A stretch of DNA of 64,000 nucleotides from UBA822 sp965249775 (GTDB taxonomy: Bacteria; Gemmatimonadota; Gemmatimonadetes; Longimicrobiales; Gaopeijiaceae), in contig OZ252253.1 in NCBI GenBank assembly GCA_965249775.1, forward strand, positions 2,666,001-2,730,000, written 5' to 3'. The position numbers were made by a program, and so were the translations under genes. The notes beneath the pieces are model-generated. The model was not told the origin of the DNA, ran no database searches, and saw only the letters and a program-made list of their open reading frames with translations. This document shows positions 35,055 to 44,352 of this stretch, piece after piece (the first letter of the stretch is position 1; every line of letters begins with the position of its first letter).

Positions 35055-35978
35055 ATGGCGGTCAGAGAACGGTCGAGCATTCACGGTGCCGATACGCAGT
35101 TCCTCGATCCGGCCGTATTGAGCCGGATCGGGAATCTGGAGCTGTTGGCCCGCACCGTCGTCGACGGTTTCCTCCAGGGTATCCACCGGTCACCGCACCT
35201 GGGGATGTCGCTCGACTTCGCCGAGCACCGGGAGTACATGCGGGGTGACGACATCCGGCGCATCGACTGGAGGCTCTTCGCTCGCACGGACCGCTTTTAC
35301 GTAAAGCTGTTCGAGGCGGAGACCGCCGCGGATTTCATGGTCGCGCTCGACGTCTCCAAGTCCATGAGCTTCGGTACGCACTCGGTCACCAAGCTGGACT
35401 ACGCCTGTTACCTGGCGGCGGCGCTCTGCTTCTTCTCGCAGAAGCAGAGAGACCGGGTGGGGCTCGCGACCTTCGACCACGAGATCGTGGATTACGTGCC
35501 CCCCTCCACCCGCCACCTGCAGCTCATCCTACACACGCTGGTGCATGCTGAACCGGGGCGTCCTGGCCTGCTGCGTGACCCACTCATGCGACTGGGCGAC
35601 AACCTCCACCACCGGGGGATCCTCCTCGTTATTTCGGATTTTTACGAAGAGCCGGAGCAGGTGGTCGACTCCATTCGGCATCTCAGGGCTCGGGGCCACG
35701 ACGTGATCGTGTTTCATCTGCTCGATCCCGCCGAGCTCGAGTTCCCGTTCGAGAGTGCGGCGAGCTTTCGGGATATGGAGAGCGCGGAGATGATCCCGAT
35801 CGTGCCCGATGAGCTCGTAGCCGAATATCGTGCTCGCATCGCCGAACACACCGAGGAGTTGGCGCGCCTCTTCCTGGGGAGCCGGATAGACTACACCGTG
35901 CTCGACACGTCGAAGCCGCTGGATTACGCTCTCTTCCAGTATCTCACGAGCCGTGAGAAGCTGGCCCGGGTGCGCTGA
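35055..35978 (+). CDS. DUF58 (VWA-like) protein, MoxR partner
   Basis: A 307-residue DUF58 protein. The family signature MRGDDIRRIDWRLFARTDRFYVKLFE is at about 60-86, followed by the VWA-like MIDAS segment ALDVSKSM (DxSxS) and LVISDFYEEP. Soluble, no membrane segment. In known MoxR systems DUF58 proteins are the VWA adaptor of the ATPase. Its stop shares a base with the next start (TGATG at 35976-35980), indicating translational coupling to the BatA-like gene. Confidence 0.94.
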   Translation: MAVRERSSIHGADTQFLDPAVLSRIGNLELLARTVVDGFLQGIHRSPHLGMSLDFAEHREYMRGDDIRRIDWRLFARTDRFYVKLFEAETAADFMVALDVSKSMSFGTHSVTKLDYACYLAAALCFFSQKQRDRVGLATFDHEIVDYVPPSTRHLQLILHTLVHAEPGRPGLLRDPLMRLGDNLHHRGILLVISDFYEEPEQVVDSIRHLRARGHDVIVFHLLDPAELEFPFESAASFRDMESAEMIPIVPDELVAEYRARIAEHTEELARLFLGSRIDYTVLDTSKPLDYALFQYLTSREKLARVR

Positions 35979-38107
35979 TGGGTCTTCTCGCTCCCCTCTT
36001 CCTGCTGGGCCTCGCCGGTTTGGTGGTGCCGATCCTCGTCCACCTGACTGAGAGACAGCGCCGCCAGGTGGTGGACTTCCCATCCTTGATGTTCCTCAGG
36101 AAGATCCCCTATCGGTCGAGCCAGCGTAAGAAGATCCACCACTGGGTACTGTTGTCGATCCGGGCCCTCGCATTGGCGCTACTCGTGGCCGCATTCAGCC
36201 GCCCATTCTTCGAGAATGATGACGTGGGCATCACCTCGGCCCTCGGACCCCGCGAAGTCGTCGTGGTCTTGGACCGATCGTATTCGATGGGTTATGGCGA
36301 CCGCTGGGAGCGGGCCAAGACTGAGGCTCGAGAGGTCTTCACGGGCCTTGCCGCTACCGATCGAGCCAGCCTCGTATTCATGTCGAGGGGCGCGGAGGCC
36401 ATCCTCCGGGCGACCTCGGATCGGAATCGCCTGCTCACGGCCCTGGACACAGCCAGCCTGAGCGTAGACGGGACTCTATACGGTCCGGCCCTCAAGTTGG
36501 CCCAGACGATCTTGGAAGAGTCCGAGTTCCCGAACCGCGAGGCCTTCATCATCAGTGACTTCCAACGCTCCGGATGGAACGGCGACGAGGGCGTGAGCTT
36601 CCCGTCCGGAACGGTGGTGAACCCCGTATTGATTTCCGATGACGCGACTCCGAACGCCGCTGTGACGTCGGTCGCCCTCCGTCGGGATTTCTTTTCGGGC
36701 CAGGAGCGCATGACCGCAACGGCCCGAGTGGTCCGCCGCCAGGGGGAGGAGCCGAGCGAGCGAACCATCGTCCTCGAAATGGACGGGCAGGAGGTGCAGA
36801 CCCAGACCGTGACCCTCGATCCAACCGGCTCGGCAGCGGTCACGTTCGAGCCCTTCACGCTCTCCGACGTGTACACCCGTGGCTCGATCCGGCTCGACCC
36901 CGATGCGCTTCCCCAAGACGATGAGCTCCACTTCGTGCTTTCGCCGGGAAGAGCGATCAGGACACTCGTGTTGGAGGGCGCAAGTCCGCGGCCGGATGCC
37001 AGCCTGTATATCCAGACCACGCTAGAGATCAGCGAGGAGGCGGCGTTCCAGGTCGAGGTGAGGGGTTCGACCTCCGTCTCGGCGGACGATTTGGCGTCGA
37101 CGGACGTGGTCGTTCTCAATGACATCCCCTTCCCACAGGGTGCCTCAGCAGATCGCCTGCGCGGGTTCGTCGAGGGGGGCGGCGGACTGTTGCTCGTTCT
37201 CGGAGAACGGAGCGCATGGAGGACCGGGCTCGAGGAGATACTCCCCGGACGAATCGGCCCCGCCAGGGACCATACGAGGGGGGCCGCTCGACTGGGCGGG
37301 CTCGACTACCCCCATCCAGTGTTCGAGTTGTTCGTTGAACCCGGGAGCGGCGACTTCGCGCGGGCGAGGTTCTTCCGGTCGAGGGATTTGGAGGTTGGTC
37401 CAGAGGGACGAGTGCTCGCGCAGTTCGACGACGGATCGGTCGCGCTTGCCGAGCGGCGCTTGGGTGAGGGGTCCGTGCTCGTCTGGACCAGCACGATGGA
37501 CCTTTTTTGGAACGATCTGGCCCTGCAGCCGGTATTTCTCCCGTTCATCCACCAGATGATGCGTCACCTCAGCGGGTATCGGGAACGCGTGCCCTGGTTC
37601 ACCGCCGGCCAGGTCCTCGACCTCGCCGATCCAGCCGGCATTGTGTTCGTCGCGGACCGAGAGAGCGAGCTGGCGCCTGACGTGGATCTGGTCGCGCTGA
37701 CGCCGGGGGGTGGGAGTGTTACCTTGCCGGCGACGGCCGGACCTCGTTTCTTGGAGCTTGAGGAGCAAGCATTTTACGAAGTCCGGCCGCCGGGTACGAA
37801 TCCGGAGCGTCCCTTCGCGGTAGCGGTGAACGTGGATGTAACGGAGTCTGAGTTGGAGGCCATGGATCCCGCCGAGTTGGCGGCGTCCGTTGCTTCTCGG
37901 GATGTGGGCGTCGAGATAGGTGCCGGTCCAGAGATTTCGGCCGAAATGCAGGCGAGGAATCAGGAGCGGCGCCAGTCCCTGTGGCGCTTGCTGATGGTGG
38001 CGGCACTGGTGCTTTTGTTGGCGGAGACCGCGATTTCCAACTGGATTTCTCGGACAGCGACAACGAGATTTGAGGATGGGAGGAGTTATGTACCGAGCAG
38101 CACATGA
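35978..38107 (+). CDS. BatA-like membrane protein with VWA domain
   Basis: A 709-residue protein starting with the aerotolerance N-terminal domain (two membrane helices about 3-22 and 56-76, with FPSLMFLRKIP between). A VWA domain follows with MIDAS LDRSYS (D99, S101, S103). A large periplasmic part has an amidotransferase-like Rossmann domain (about 375-560; VVVLNDIPFP, EGGGGLLLVLGERS). A final membrane helix (about 668-690) precedes a short tail. It presumably displays VWA and Rossmann domains for MoxR-dependent assembly. It overlaps DUF58 by one base and is overlapped by the DUF4175 gene by 20 bases. Confidence 0.9.
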   Translation: MGLLAPLFLLGLAGLVVPILVHLTERQRRQVVDFPSLMFLRKIPYRSSQRKKIHHWVLLSIRALALALLVAAFSRPFFENDDVGITSALGPREVVVVLDRSYSMGYGDRWERAKTEAREVFTGLAATDRASLVFMSRGAEAILRATSDRNRLLTALDTASLSVDGTLYGPALKLAQTILEESEFPNREAFIISDFQRSGWNGDEGVSFPSGTVVNPVLISDDATPNAAVTSVALRRDFFSGQERMTATARVVRRQGEEPSERTIVLEMDGQEVQTQTVTLDPTGSAAVTFEPFTLSDVYTRGSIRLDPDALPQDDELHFVLSPGRAIRTLVLEGASPRPDASLYIQTTLEISEEAAFQVEVRGSTSVSADDLASTDVVVLNDIPFPQGASADRLRGFVEGGGGLLLVLGERSAWRTGLEEILPGRIGPARDHTRGAARLGGLDYPHPVFELFVEPGSGDFARARFFRSRDLEVGPEGRVLAQFDDGSVALAERRLGEGSVLVWTSTMDLFWNDLALQPVFLPFIHQMMRHLSGYRERVPWFTAGQVLDLADPAGIVFVADRESELAPDVDLVALTPGGGSVTLPATAGPRFLELEEQAFYEVRPPGTNPERPFAVAVNVDVTESELEAMDPAELAASVASRDVGVEIGAGPEISAEMQARNQERRQSLWRLLMVAALVLLLAETAISNWISRTATTRFEDGRSYVPSST

Positions 38108-41100
38108 GGCCAACCGGGTCCTGTCTATTGTCCGCCAGATTCGCAGGCGGTGGCGTGCGCATATCGCGATCCGGGGAATGGCTATCGTGCTCGGTGCCAG
38201 CTTGCTGGCGTTCCTCCTGTCGGTCTATGGGCTCGAAGTCGCACGGTTCAGCGCCTCATCGGTCCTGTGGTTCCGTGGTATCCTGTGGCTCTCCGTGGCC
38301 GCGCTGACGGCCCGGTTCCTCATCTGGCCTCTGGCGCGGAGAGTCTCCGACGAGCAGGCGGCCCTCTATCTGGAAGAGAACGAGCCCTCCTTGGAGGCCT
38401 CGGTGCTGTCGGCACTCGAGACAGCGTCCGGATCAGACCACACCTCCGAGGCCCTTGCACGACGAGTCGTCGAGAGCGCGCTCCGGCGTGCAGAGGATAT
38501 CAATTTCGGGCACCGGATCGAGCAGAAGGGTCTTTACCGGGCGTCGGGAGCACTGGCTACCGTGGCACTCGGCTCGCTCGCGTTATTGCTTCTGGGACCG
38601 GCCCAGCTCCGAAGCGGGGCACGGGCCCTGCTGTTCCCAACGGTGGACGCCGGGACCGTGAACCCGTATTCGATTTCCGTGAGCCCCGGTGACGTCACGA
38701 TCGCTCGAGGATCCGATCAGCTCGTCACTGCCGAGCTCCACGGATTTGAGACCGACGACGTGCAGGTCTTCTTCCGTGGAGAATCCTCGGACGCGTTTGA
38801 CCAGCTTTTCATGCTCGCGGACCAAGTGGCGGGCTTCGAGCTCCTCCTTGTCGGTCTGGACGAGCCAACGGACTACTTCGTCGAATCCAGCGGTATCCGC
38901 TCCGCCACGCACCGAATCGACGTGGCCGATCTCCCTTATGTGGAGCATCTCGAGTTGGAGTATCACTTTCCCGCATACACGGAGCTCGCGTCCCGCACAG
39001 TGGAATTCGGCGGTGACATCGCCGCGGTCCGAGGGACCGTCGTGAACGTGCGAGTCTTCCCGACTATGCTCACGCCGGGCGGGGAGCTCATCGTAGACGG
39101 TGAGGCCGTGCCACTCACGGGAGGCGGAGAAGACGGCACCTGGATGGCGAGCCTGACCGTCGAGGAAGAAGGCTTTTACGAAGTTGCTCTGCAGAGGGAG
39201 AGCGGAGAGCTCGTTGCGGCCTCTCCTCAGTACATGATCGACGTCCTCAGGGATCAGCCACCGTCCGTGTCGTTTTCCGAGCCGGGGCGTGATGAGCGCG
39301 CGAGTCCGATCGAGGAATTCTATCTCGAGGCGAGGGCTGACGACGACTATGGCGTCTCCGAGCTGCTTCTCATCTACTCGGTCAATGGTGGCCCCGAGGA
39401 CACGATTCCGTTGTTCGACGGCCGCGCGACACCGGAGGTTACCGCTGCGCACACGCTCTTCCTCGAGGACTTCGGCCTCGAGTCCGGGGACCTCGTTTCC
39501 TACTACGCCCAGGTAGAGGACAGCAACCGGGGGCCGGACAGCCGCTCGGCGAAGAGCGACATCTACTTCCTCCAGATCCGCCCGTTCCGTGTGGATTTCC
39601 GCCAGGCCGAGCAGGGAGGTGGTGGTGGCGGCGGAGGTGGTGGGGGCGGTGCGGACGACGGTGCTCTCTCCGAGCTCCAAGAGCAGGTGGTCGCAGCTAC
39701 GTACAACCTGGTGCGGGACCGCGAGCGATATAGTGACGGTGAGTTCCGGGAGAACCTGGTCAGTGTACGCCTGGCCCAGGGCGCCGCGAAGGAGCAGGTG
39801 GGGGGAATCTTGGACCGGCTGTCCGCTCGCGGGTTGGGGAGCGATCCCCAGTTCCAGAGCATTTCCGAGGCGCTGCGCCAGGCCATCGCGGAGATGGAGG
39901 TCGCGGAGGAGATCCTCGCGGATGGGGACCTACAGGAGGCGATCGCACCCGAACTGAGAGCGCTCCAGAATCTCCAGAAGGCCGAGGAGAGCTACGAGGT
40001 CGAGGTCAGTCAAGGGCAACAGGGGGGCGGTGGCGGTGGCGGCGGCGCGAGAGCGGATGACCTGGCCGATATCTTCGAGCTCGAGCTCGATAAGCTTCAG
40101 AACCAGTACGAGACCGTCGAGCGCGGTGAACGCCAACAGACCGGTGATCAGCTCGACGAGAGCATGGAGGCGCTGAAGGAACTCGCCAGGCGGCAGCAGC
40201 AACAGGCAGAGCGGCAGCGCAGGGCCGCTGCTCAGCAGGGAGGCGCATCGGGCGGCTCCAGTGACGAGGCTCAGCGCCAACTGGCCGAAGATACTGAGGA
40301 AGAGGCTCGCCGTCTCGAACGGCTGGCCCGTGAGACCAACGACCCGCAGTTGATGGAAGCTTCTCGGCGACTCCAGGAGGCAGCCGCGGACATGCGCCGC
40401 TCGGCTGCCGCGTCCGGGAGCGCCGCAACCGCCGACGCCCAATCGGCCCTCGACCGGCTGGAAGACGCCACGCGTCGCCTGGAGCGAGATCGCCAGGAGC
40501 GGCTCACCACCGATGTCGAGGACGCCAGGGCGCGAGCCGAAGAGTTGGCCCGCGAACAACGTGATATGGAGGGAGACATGCAGCGCCTCGCAGAAGCGAG
40601 GCAGGGGCCGGGCTCAGAGGCAGGAAGACGCCTATTCGATCGCAAGGAAGCGATGCACGAAGAGATCACCGACCTGGAGCGTGAGATCGACCGGCTGACA
40701 GGCGAGGCCAGGGCAGACCAGAGGCAGGCGGCGGACAGGTTGGATGACGCCGCCCGGACGATCGAGGACGACAAGCTCAAGGAACGTGTCCGTTATTCCC
40801 GCGGGCTCATCGGCGTCCAGGATACTGCGTACACGAGGGAGTTCGAGGCCGAAACCACCCGCATCGTCGAAGAGCTCTCCGAGGAGTTGGAGAGGGCGAG
40901 TGACGCGATCGGCGAGAGCCAGTCGGACCGCCGTGCGGATGCGCTCGACATGGCGAGGGACCTCTCTCGCGGTGTCGAGTCGCTGTCACGCAGGCTCGGC
41001 GAGCGGGGTAGCCAGGGTCAACAGGGCGACCAGGAGGCCCAACAAGGCCAACAGGGCCAGCAGGGTGACCAAGGCCAACAGGGTCAGCAAGGCCAACAGG

Positions 41101-41729
41101 GCCAGCAGGGTGACCAGGGCCAACAGGGTCAGCAGGGCCAGCAGGGTGACCAGGGCCAACAGGGTCAGCAGGGCCAGCAGGGTGACCAGGGCCAACAGGG
41201 TCAGCAGGGTCAGGGCCAGGGGCAACAGGGTCAACAGGGCCAGCAGGGCCAGCAAGGTCAGCAGGGCGGCCAGCAGGGAGGTCAGGGTGCCCGAGACGGT
41301 GGCCCGGACGGAGGGAATCAGGGAGGCTTCGATAATCGCGGCGGCGCATATGCCGGCTCGAGGCTCGGCCGTCTCTCGACGGGCGACATCCGACAATTCC
41401 GCAGCGAGGCTCGGCAACGCGTCCAGGAGGCCATCGAGCTGGAGCGCCTCCTCGACGAGGTGGACCTGAACCAGGAGCAGCTCGGCGAGGTGATCGATGC
41501 GCTGAGGCAGCTGGACCGTGAGGATGTCTACCTGGACATGGCCGAATTGAGCCGAATCCAGTCGATGATCGTCGAGGGATTGAAGCAAGTGGAGTTCGCC
41601 CTCCGACGAGAGCTGGAAGGCGAGGCGTCGGATCGGGTCTTCGGCTCTCGTTCTGATGAGGTCCCCACGGGCTTCCGGGACTTGGTCGAGCAATACTGGG
41701 AGGCCTTGGCGAGAAGCCCTGGTAACTGA
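38088..41729 (+). CDS. DUF4175-family giant membrane protein with Gly-Gln repeat
   Basis: A 1213-residue protein. Three membrane helices (about 29-48, 58-80, 155-175) are followed by beta-rich periplasmic domains (to about 510), a poly-Gly linker, and long charged coiled-coil regions (about 530-970) with a second poly-Gly linker. Then comes a 90-residue GQQ/GDQ repeat and a helical C-terminus with EAIELERLLDEVDLN. DUF4175 proteins are usual partners of MoxR/BatA loci. ATG 38088 follows GGGAGG at good spacing; a TTG 18 bases earlier is less likely. The coiled coil and repeat could span or structure the periplasm. Molecular role unknown. Confidence 0.85.
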   Translation: MYRAAHEANRVLSIVRQIRRRWRAHIAIRGMAIVLGASLLAFLLSVYGLEVARFSASSVLWFRGILWLSVAALTARFLIWPLARRVSDEQAALYLEENEPSLEASVLSALETASGSDHTSEALARRVVESALRRAEDINFGHRIEQKGLYRASGALATVALGSLALLLLGPAQLRSGARALLFPTVDAGTVNPYSISVSPGDVTIARGSDQLVTAELHGFETDDVQVFFRGESSDAFDQLFMLADQVAGFELLLVGLDEPTDYFVESSGIRSATHRIDVADLPYVEHLELEYHFPAYTELASRTVEFGGDIAAVRGTVVNVRVFPTMLTPGGELIVDGEAVPLTGGGEDGTWMASLTVEEEGFYEVALQRESGELVAASPQYMIDVLRDQPPSVSFSEPGRDERASPIEEFYLEARADDDYGVSELLLIYSVNGGPEDTIPLFDGRATPEVTAAHTLFLEDFGLESGDLVSYYAQVEDSNRGPDSRSAKSDIYFLQIRPFRVDFRQAEQGGGGGGGGGGGGADDGALSELQEQVVAATYNLVRDRERYSDGEFRENLVSVRLAQGAAKEQVGGILDRLSARGLGSDPQFQSISEALRQAIAEMEVAEEILADGDLQEAIAPELRALQNLQKAEESYEVEVSQGQQGGGGGGGGARADDLADIFELELDKLQNQYETVERGERQQTGDQLDESMEALKELARRQQQQAERQRRAAAQQGGASGGSSDEAQRQLAEDTEEEARRLERLARETNDPQLMEASRRLQEAAADMRRSAAASGSAATADAQSALDRLEDATRRLERDRQERLTTDVEDARARAEELAREQRDMEGDMQRLAEARQGPGSEAGRRLFDRKEAMHEEITDLEREIDRLTGEARADQRQAADRLDDAARTIEDDKLKERVRYSRGLIGVQDTAYTREFEAETTRIVEELSEELERASDAIGESQSDRRADALDMARDLSRGVESLSRRLGERGSQGQQGDQEAQQGQQGQQGDQGQQGQQGQQGQQGDQGQQGQQGQQGDQGQQGQQGQQGDQGQQGQQGQGQGQQGQQGQQGQQGQQGGQQGGQGARDGGPDGGNQGGFDNRGGAYAGSRLGRLSTGDIRQFRSEARQRVQEAIELERLLDEVDLNQEQLGEVIDALRQLDREDVYLDMAELSRIQSMIVEGLKQVEFALRRELEGEASDRVFGSRSDEVPTGFRDLVEQYWEALARSPGN
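41012..41289 (+). repeat. Coding tandem repeat: GQQ/GDQ low-complexity array
   Basis: Nine-base units such as CAGGGCCAA and CAGGGTGAC encode Gly-Gln-Gln and Gly-Asp-Gln triplets. A higher-order unit of about 36 nt (GDQGQQGQQGQQ) recurs at least three times. Synonymous codons vary little, so this looks like recent slippage or recombination expansion. It lies near residues 975-1067 of the DUF4175 protein and is not a CRISPR or intergenic repeat. Confidence 0.9.
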
Positions 41730-41798
41730 GCGGAGCTCCCTTCCCAGCGAGGCATCAGAGCTTCATAGGCACGTACACCTCCAGCCGTGGGGGTGCGA

Positions 41799-41825
41799 GA
41801 CCCGTCGGGCTGTGCCCGACGGGTC
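41799..41825 (+). terminator. Strong hairpin closing the envelope operon
   Basis: Perfect 12-base stem GACCCGTCGGGC / GCCCGACGGGTC with loop TGT, 70 nt after the DUF4175 stop and 67 nt before the ferrochelatase start. No T-run follows on either strand, so it may act as a Rho-type or mRNA-stabilising structure rather than a classical intrinsic terminator. Confidence 0.55.
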
Positions 41826-41891
41826 GTCCCTTACCCGGGACCGATCCATCGCCCACGCATTTGTCCAACGTTGAAACGAGATCGTTGATCG

Positions 41892-42926
41892 ATGAAGATT
41901 GGTGTTCTGATACTCAATTTCGGCGAACCCGAGAATGCCACGCTCGAAGAGGTCATCCCCTTCCTGGAGCGTATCTTCGCTCGCAACGCATCCCTCGAGT
42001 CTGGAAAGGGAGGCAATCGTGCCCGAAAGCTCGCTGAGCAACGGGCGCCGGGACTGATCGAGGAATACAAGCAGATCGGCGGATCTCCACTGAGCCAACA
42101 AGCCCGAAAGCAGGCCCGCATGGTCGAGGGTGTTCTTCGCCGGCGGGACTTGAACCTGCGGTGCTACTCGGGCATGCAGTTTACGGAACCCTCAGTCGGT
42201 GCGGCCGTGGCCGATGCGCAGGCCGACGGTGTCGAGCAATTGGTGGCCCTCCCCGTCTACCCCCTGTGCGGGAGGTCCACCACGATTGCGGCCCTGGAGG
42301 ACGTTCGGACCGCCATGACCGAGCTCTCGTGGGACGTTCCGCTCCGTGAGATTACCGGCTGGCATCGGCATCCGGCTTATCAACGACTCCGCGCGGACGC
42401 CATTCTCGACTACGTGAAACGGGAGGGAGTCGACCTCCATGCGTCGGACACCACGCTCGTCTTCTCGGCTCACGGTACGCCGCTCAAGTATGTGGACGAC
42501 GGTCCACGATATGTGGCCTACGTCGAGGAGGTGTGCCGTATGGTGGCCAGAGAGCTCGGCATCAGTGACTACACGCTCGGATACCAGAACCATACGAACC
42601 GTGACATCGCATGGACGGCTCCCGAAGTCGAAACTGTAATTCGCGAGGTCGATGCGGCTCGGGTGGTCGTCGATGCGGTGAGCTTCATGCATGAGCAGTC
42701 CGAAACGTTGTCGGAGTTGGATTGTGAGCTCCGTGAAATTGCGGAAGAAGCCGGCCTCGAGTTCCACCGTATACCCATTCCCCATGACGACGACGCCTTC
42801 GCGGCGCTTCTCGCGGATCTCGTGGAGGATGTGCTTCGGCCCGAACCGATCATGGGTGAATTGGGTCTGCGCCGCTGCCTCTGTCGGGCCTCGCCGGCCA
42901 CGTTCTGCCTCAATGCCGCCGACTGA
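41892..42926 (+). CDS. hemH: Ferrochelatase
   Basis: A 344-residue ferrochelatase inserting Fe(II) into a porphyrin. Family signs: LILNFGEPEN at the N-terminus, YKQIGGSPLSQQ, YSGMQFTEPS, LPVYPLCGRSTT, and LVFSAHGTP with the catalytic His, plus GYQNH. Three Cys near the end (C329, C331, C339 in RCLCRAS and FCLN) resemble the C-terminal cluster ligands of [2Fe-2S] ferrochelatases. The partner gene is the porphyrinogen oxidase on the other strand, overlapping tail to tail by 17 nt. Protoporphyrin and coproporphyrin branches cannot be separated from this alone. Confidence 0.93.
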   Translation: MKIGVLILNFGEPENATLEEVIPFLERIFARNASLESGKGGNRARKLAEQRAPGLIEEYKQIGGSPLSQQARKQARMVEGVLRRRDLNLRCYSGMQFTEPSVGAAVADAQADGVEQLVALPVYPLCGRSTTIAALEDVRTAMTELSWDVPLREITGWHRHPAYQRLRADAILDYVKREGVDLHASDTTLVFSAHGTPLKYVDDGPRYVAYVEEVCRMVARELGISDYTLGYQNHTNRDIAWTAPEVETVIREVDAARVVVDAVSFMHEQSETLSELDCELREIAEEAGLEFHRIPIPHDDDAFAALLADLVEDVLRPEPIMGELGLRRCLCRASPATFCLNAAD

Positions 42927-44199
42927 TCGAGGAGTCAGGCGGGTACTCCTTCGCGAGGGTGGCCGCCATTCGCTTCGCATCGGTGATCCGGCCCAAGATC
43001 CCTGGCCGAGCGGTGTAGTTCGAGCAGACGTGTAGGTCCGTCGGCAACTCGAGCCCCTCCAGAGCATCCCAGCTCTGGTCCCACGCGGGGATCCGCGTTC
43101 TAGAAACCTGAAGCGCCTCCGCCCGGTATCCGGTCACGACTTCGAACTCCTTGCGAGCAATCTCCGCAATCCGGCCATCATCCCAGTCGGGCAGCTCGGG
43201 GTTCTTCATTCCGCCCAAATAGACGGTGTACAGGCCTGGACGCACGAAAAGGCTGTCGTTCCACGTCACGCCCCTCGTTTCGAGAGACTCGCCGAACGCT
43301 ACCTGGTAACCGAGGCCTCGGAGGCCCGTTTCGGACTTGAGGTATACGAGGGCCAACGGGTTGTACCGGAGAGCCGACAGCCGGCTCGCCTGCTCCGGAT
43401 AAGCGCGACCCAAGAGGCCAGCGGCCTCATCGGAGGGGCACGCCAACACGACTGCATCGGCCCGCACGACTCCGGCGCCGTCCACGGTGACCTCCCACTG
43501 GTCCGCGCTCTTCTCAAGCATGCGCACCGGGGCCTCCAGCCGAACGCTCTGCTCCAACTCTCCGGCGATCGCCAGCGGAAGCGATCCCAACCCATCCCGG
43601 AAGGAGCAGAGTGCGGCTTCGGCTGCCTGCCCTGCACCACGGAACATCCGCCATAGGATGCTCCGCCGGACGCCGAGCTCCTCCAGGGTCCTCTGGAGCG
43701 CGTGCTTCACCGGCATGCGGTCCGGATCGGAGGCGTAGAGGCCGCCGTACAGAGGTCCCAGCAAGGCTCGATACGCTGATCCGCCAAACTTCCTCCGTAA
43801 GAACGGGCCCACGCGTTCGTCTGCCCTGGGACCGGTCGTGAAAGGCTCGGCCAACACGCGCGCCTTGGCCGACCACGGAAGAAGATCCGTGGTCACGGCC
43901 TGCGAGAGCGACAGAGGAGCTCGCCGTAGTCGGCCTCGATGATACACGTACAGCGGAAGATCCGCGGGTGCCGTGATAAGCTCTTCGCTCAGACCCACGC
44001 TCTCGACGAGCTGCCGGAAGGGGCCGGTCAGCCGCGCCCTCTGAGGGCCCAACTCCAGCACGAGGTCCCCGTGGAGCTGAGATCGCATGACCCCACCCGG
44101 AACGCTCGCCGCCTCCCAGACGGTGACGTCGACACCGAGACGTCGAAGCTCGTAGGCGAGGACCAGCCCTGAGATTCCGCCTCCAACGATCCCGATCAT
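42910..44199 (-). CDS. hemY: FAD-dependent protoporphyrinogen/coproporphyrinogen oxidase
   Basis: A 429-residue flavoprotein of the HemY/CgoX type. The N-terminal dinucleotide fold IGIVGGGISGLVLAYEL is followed by VWEAASVPGG. Later segments GPLYGGLYASDP, SFRDGLGSLP and a C-terminal CSNYTARPGI match the family. It oxidises protoporphyrinogen IX, or coproporphyrinogen III, in haem synthesis using oxygen. Its end overlaps hemH by 17 bases in convergent orientation. The start is 200 nt from the divergent multicopper oxidase gene, so the two share an intergenic control region. Confidence 0.9.
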   Translation of the reverse strand: MIGIVGGGISGLVLAYELRRLGVDVTVWEAASVPGGVMRSQLHGDLVLELGPQRARLTGPFRQLVESVGLSEELITAPADLPLYVYHRGRLRRAPLSLSQAVTTDLLPWSAKARVLAEPFTTGPRADERVGPFLRRKFGGSAYRALLGPLYGGLYASDPDRMPVKHALQRTLEELGVRRSILWRMFRGAGQAAEAALCSFRDGLGSLPLAIAGELEQSVRLEAPVRMLEKSADQWEVTVDGAGVVRADAVVLACPSDEAAGLLGRAYPEQASRLSALRYNPLALVYLKSETGLRGLGYQVAFGESLETRGVTWNDSLFVRPGLYTVYLGGMKNPELPDWDDGRIAEIARKEFEVVTGYRAEALQVSRTRIPAWDQSWDALEGLELPTDLHVCSNYTARPGILGRITDAKRMAATLAKEYPPDSSISRRH

Positions 44200-44323
44200 A
44201 AAAGGCCTGTTGATGAAATGGGGTGAGCTTCCAGCGCTGCAATTCGTCCACGCGTCCGGCCTTCGTGCCGGCCCGCCTCCCGTCGATTCTACGTCGATTC
44301 ACCCCACGTTCAATACGACACTC

Positions 44324-44352
44324 TTGACATGCCAGTGGCGAAGGTGAAATTT
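44324..44352 (+). promoter_or_regulatory. Promoter of the oxidase-ZIP operon
   Basis: A perfect TTGACA at 44324-44329, then a 17-base spacer and an AT-rich -10 region AAATTT (44347-44352). The -10 is weak against TATAAT but lies inside the palindromic operator, as expected for a promoter blocked by a bound repressor. Confidence 0.55.

Noticed and set aside
41012..41289. CRISPR-like or satellite repeat array
   Set aside because: Units are 9 nt with no spacers and lie in frame within the DUF4175 gene.
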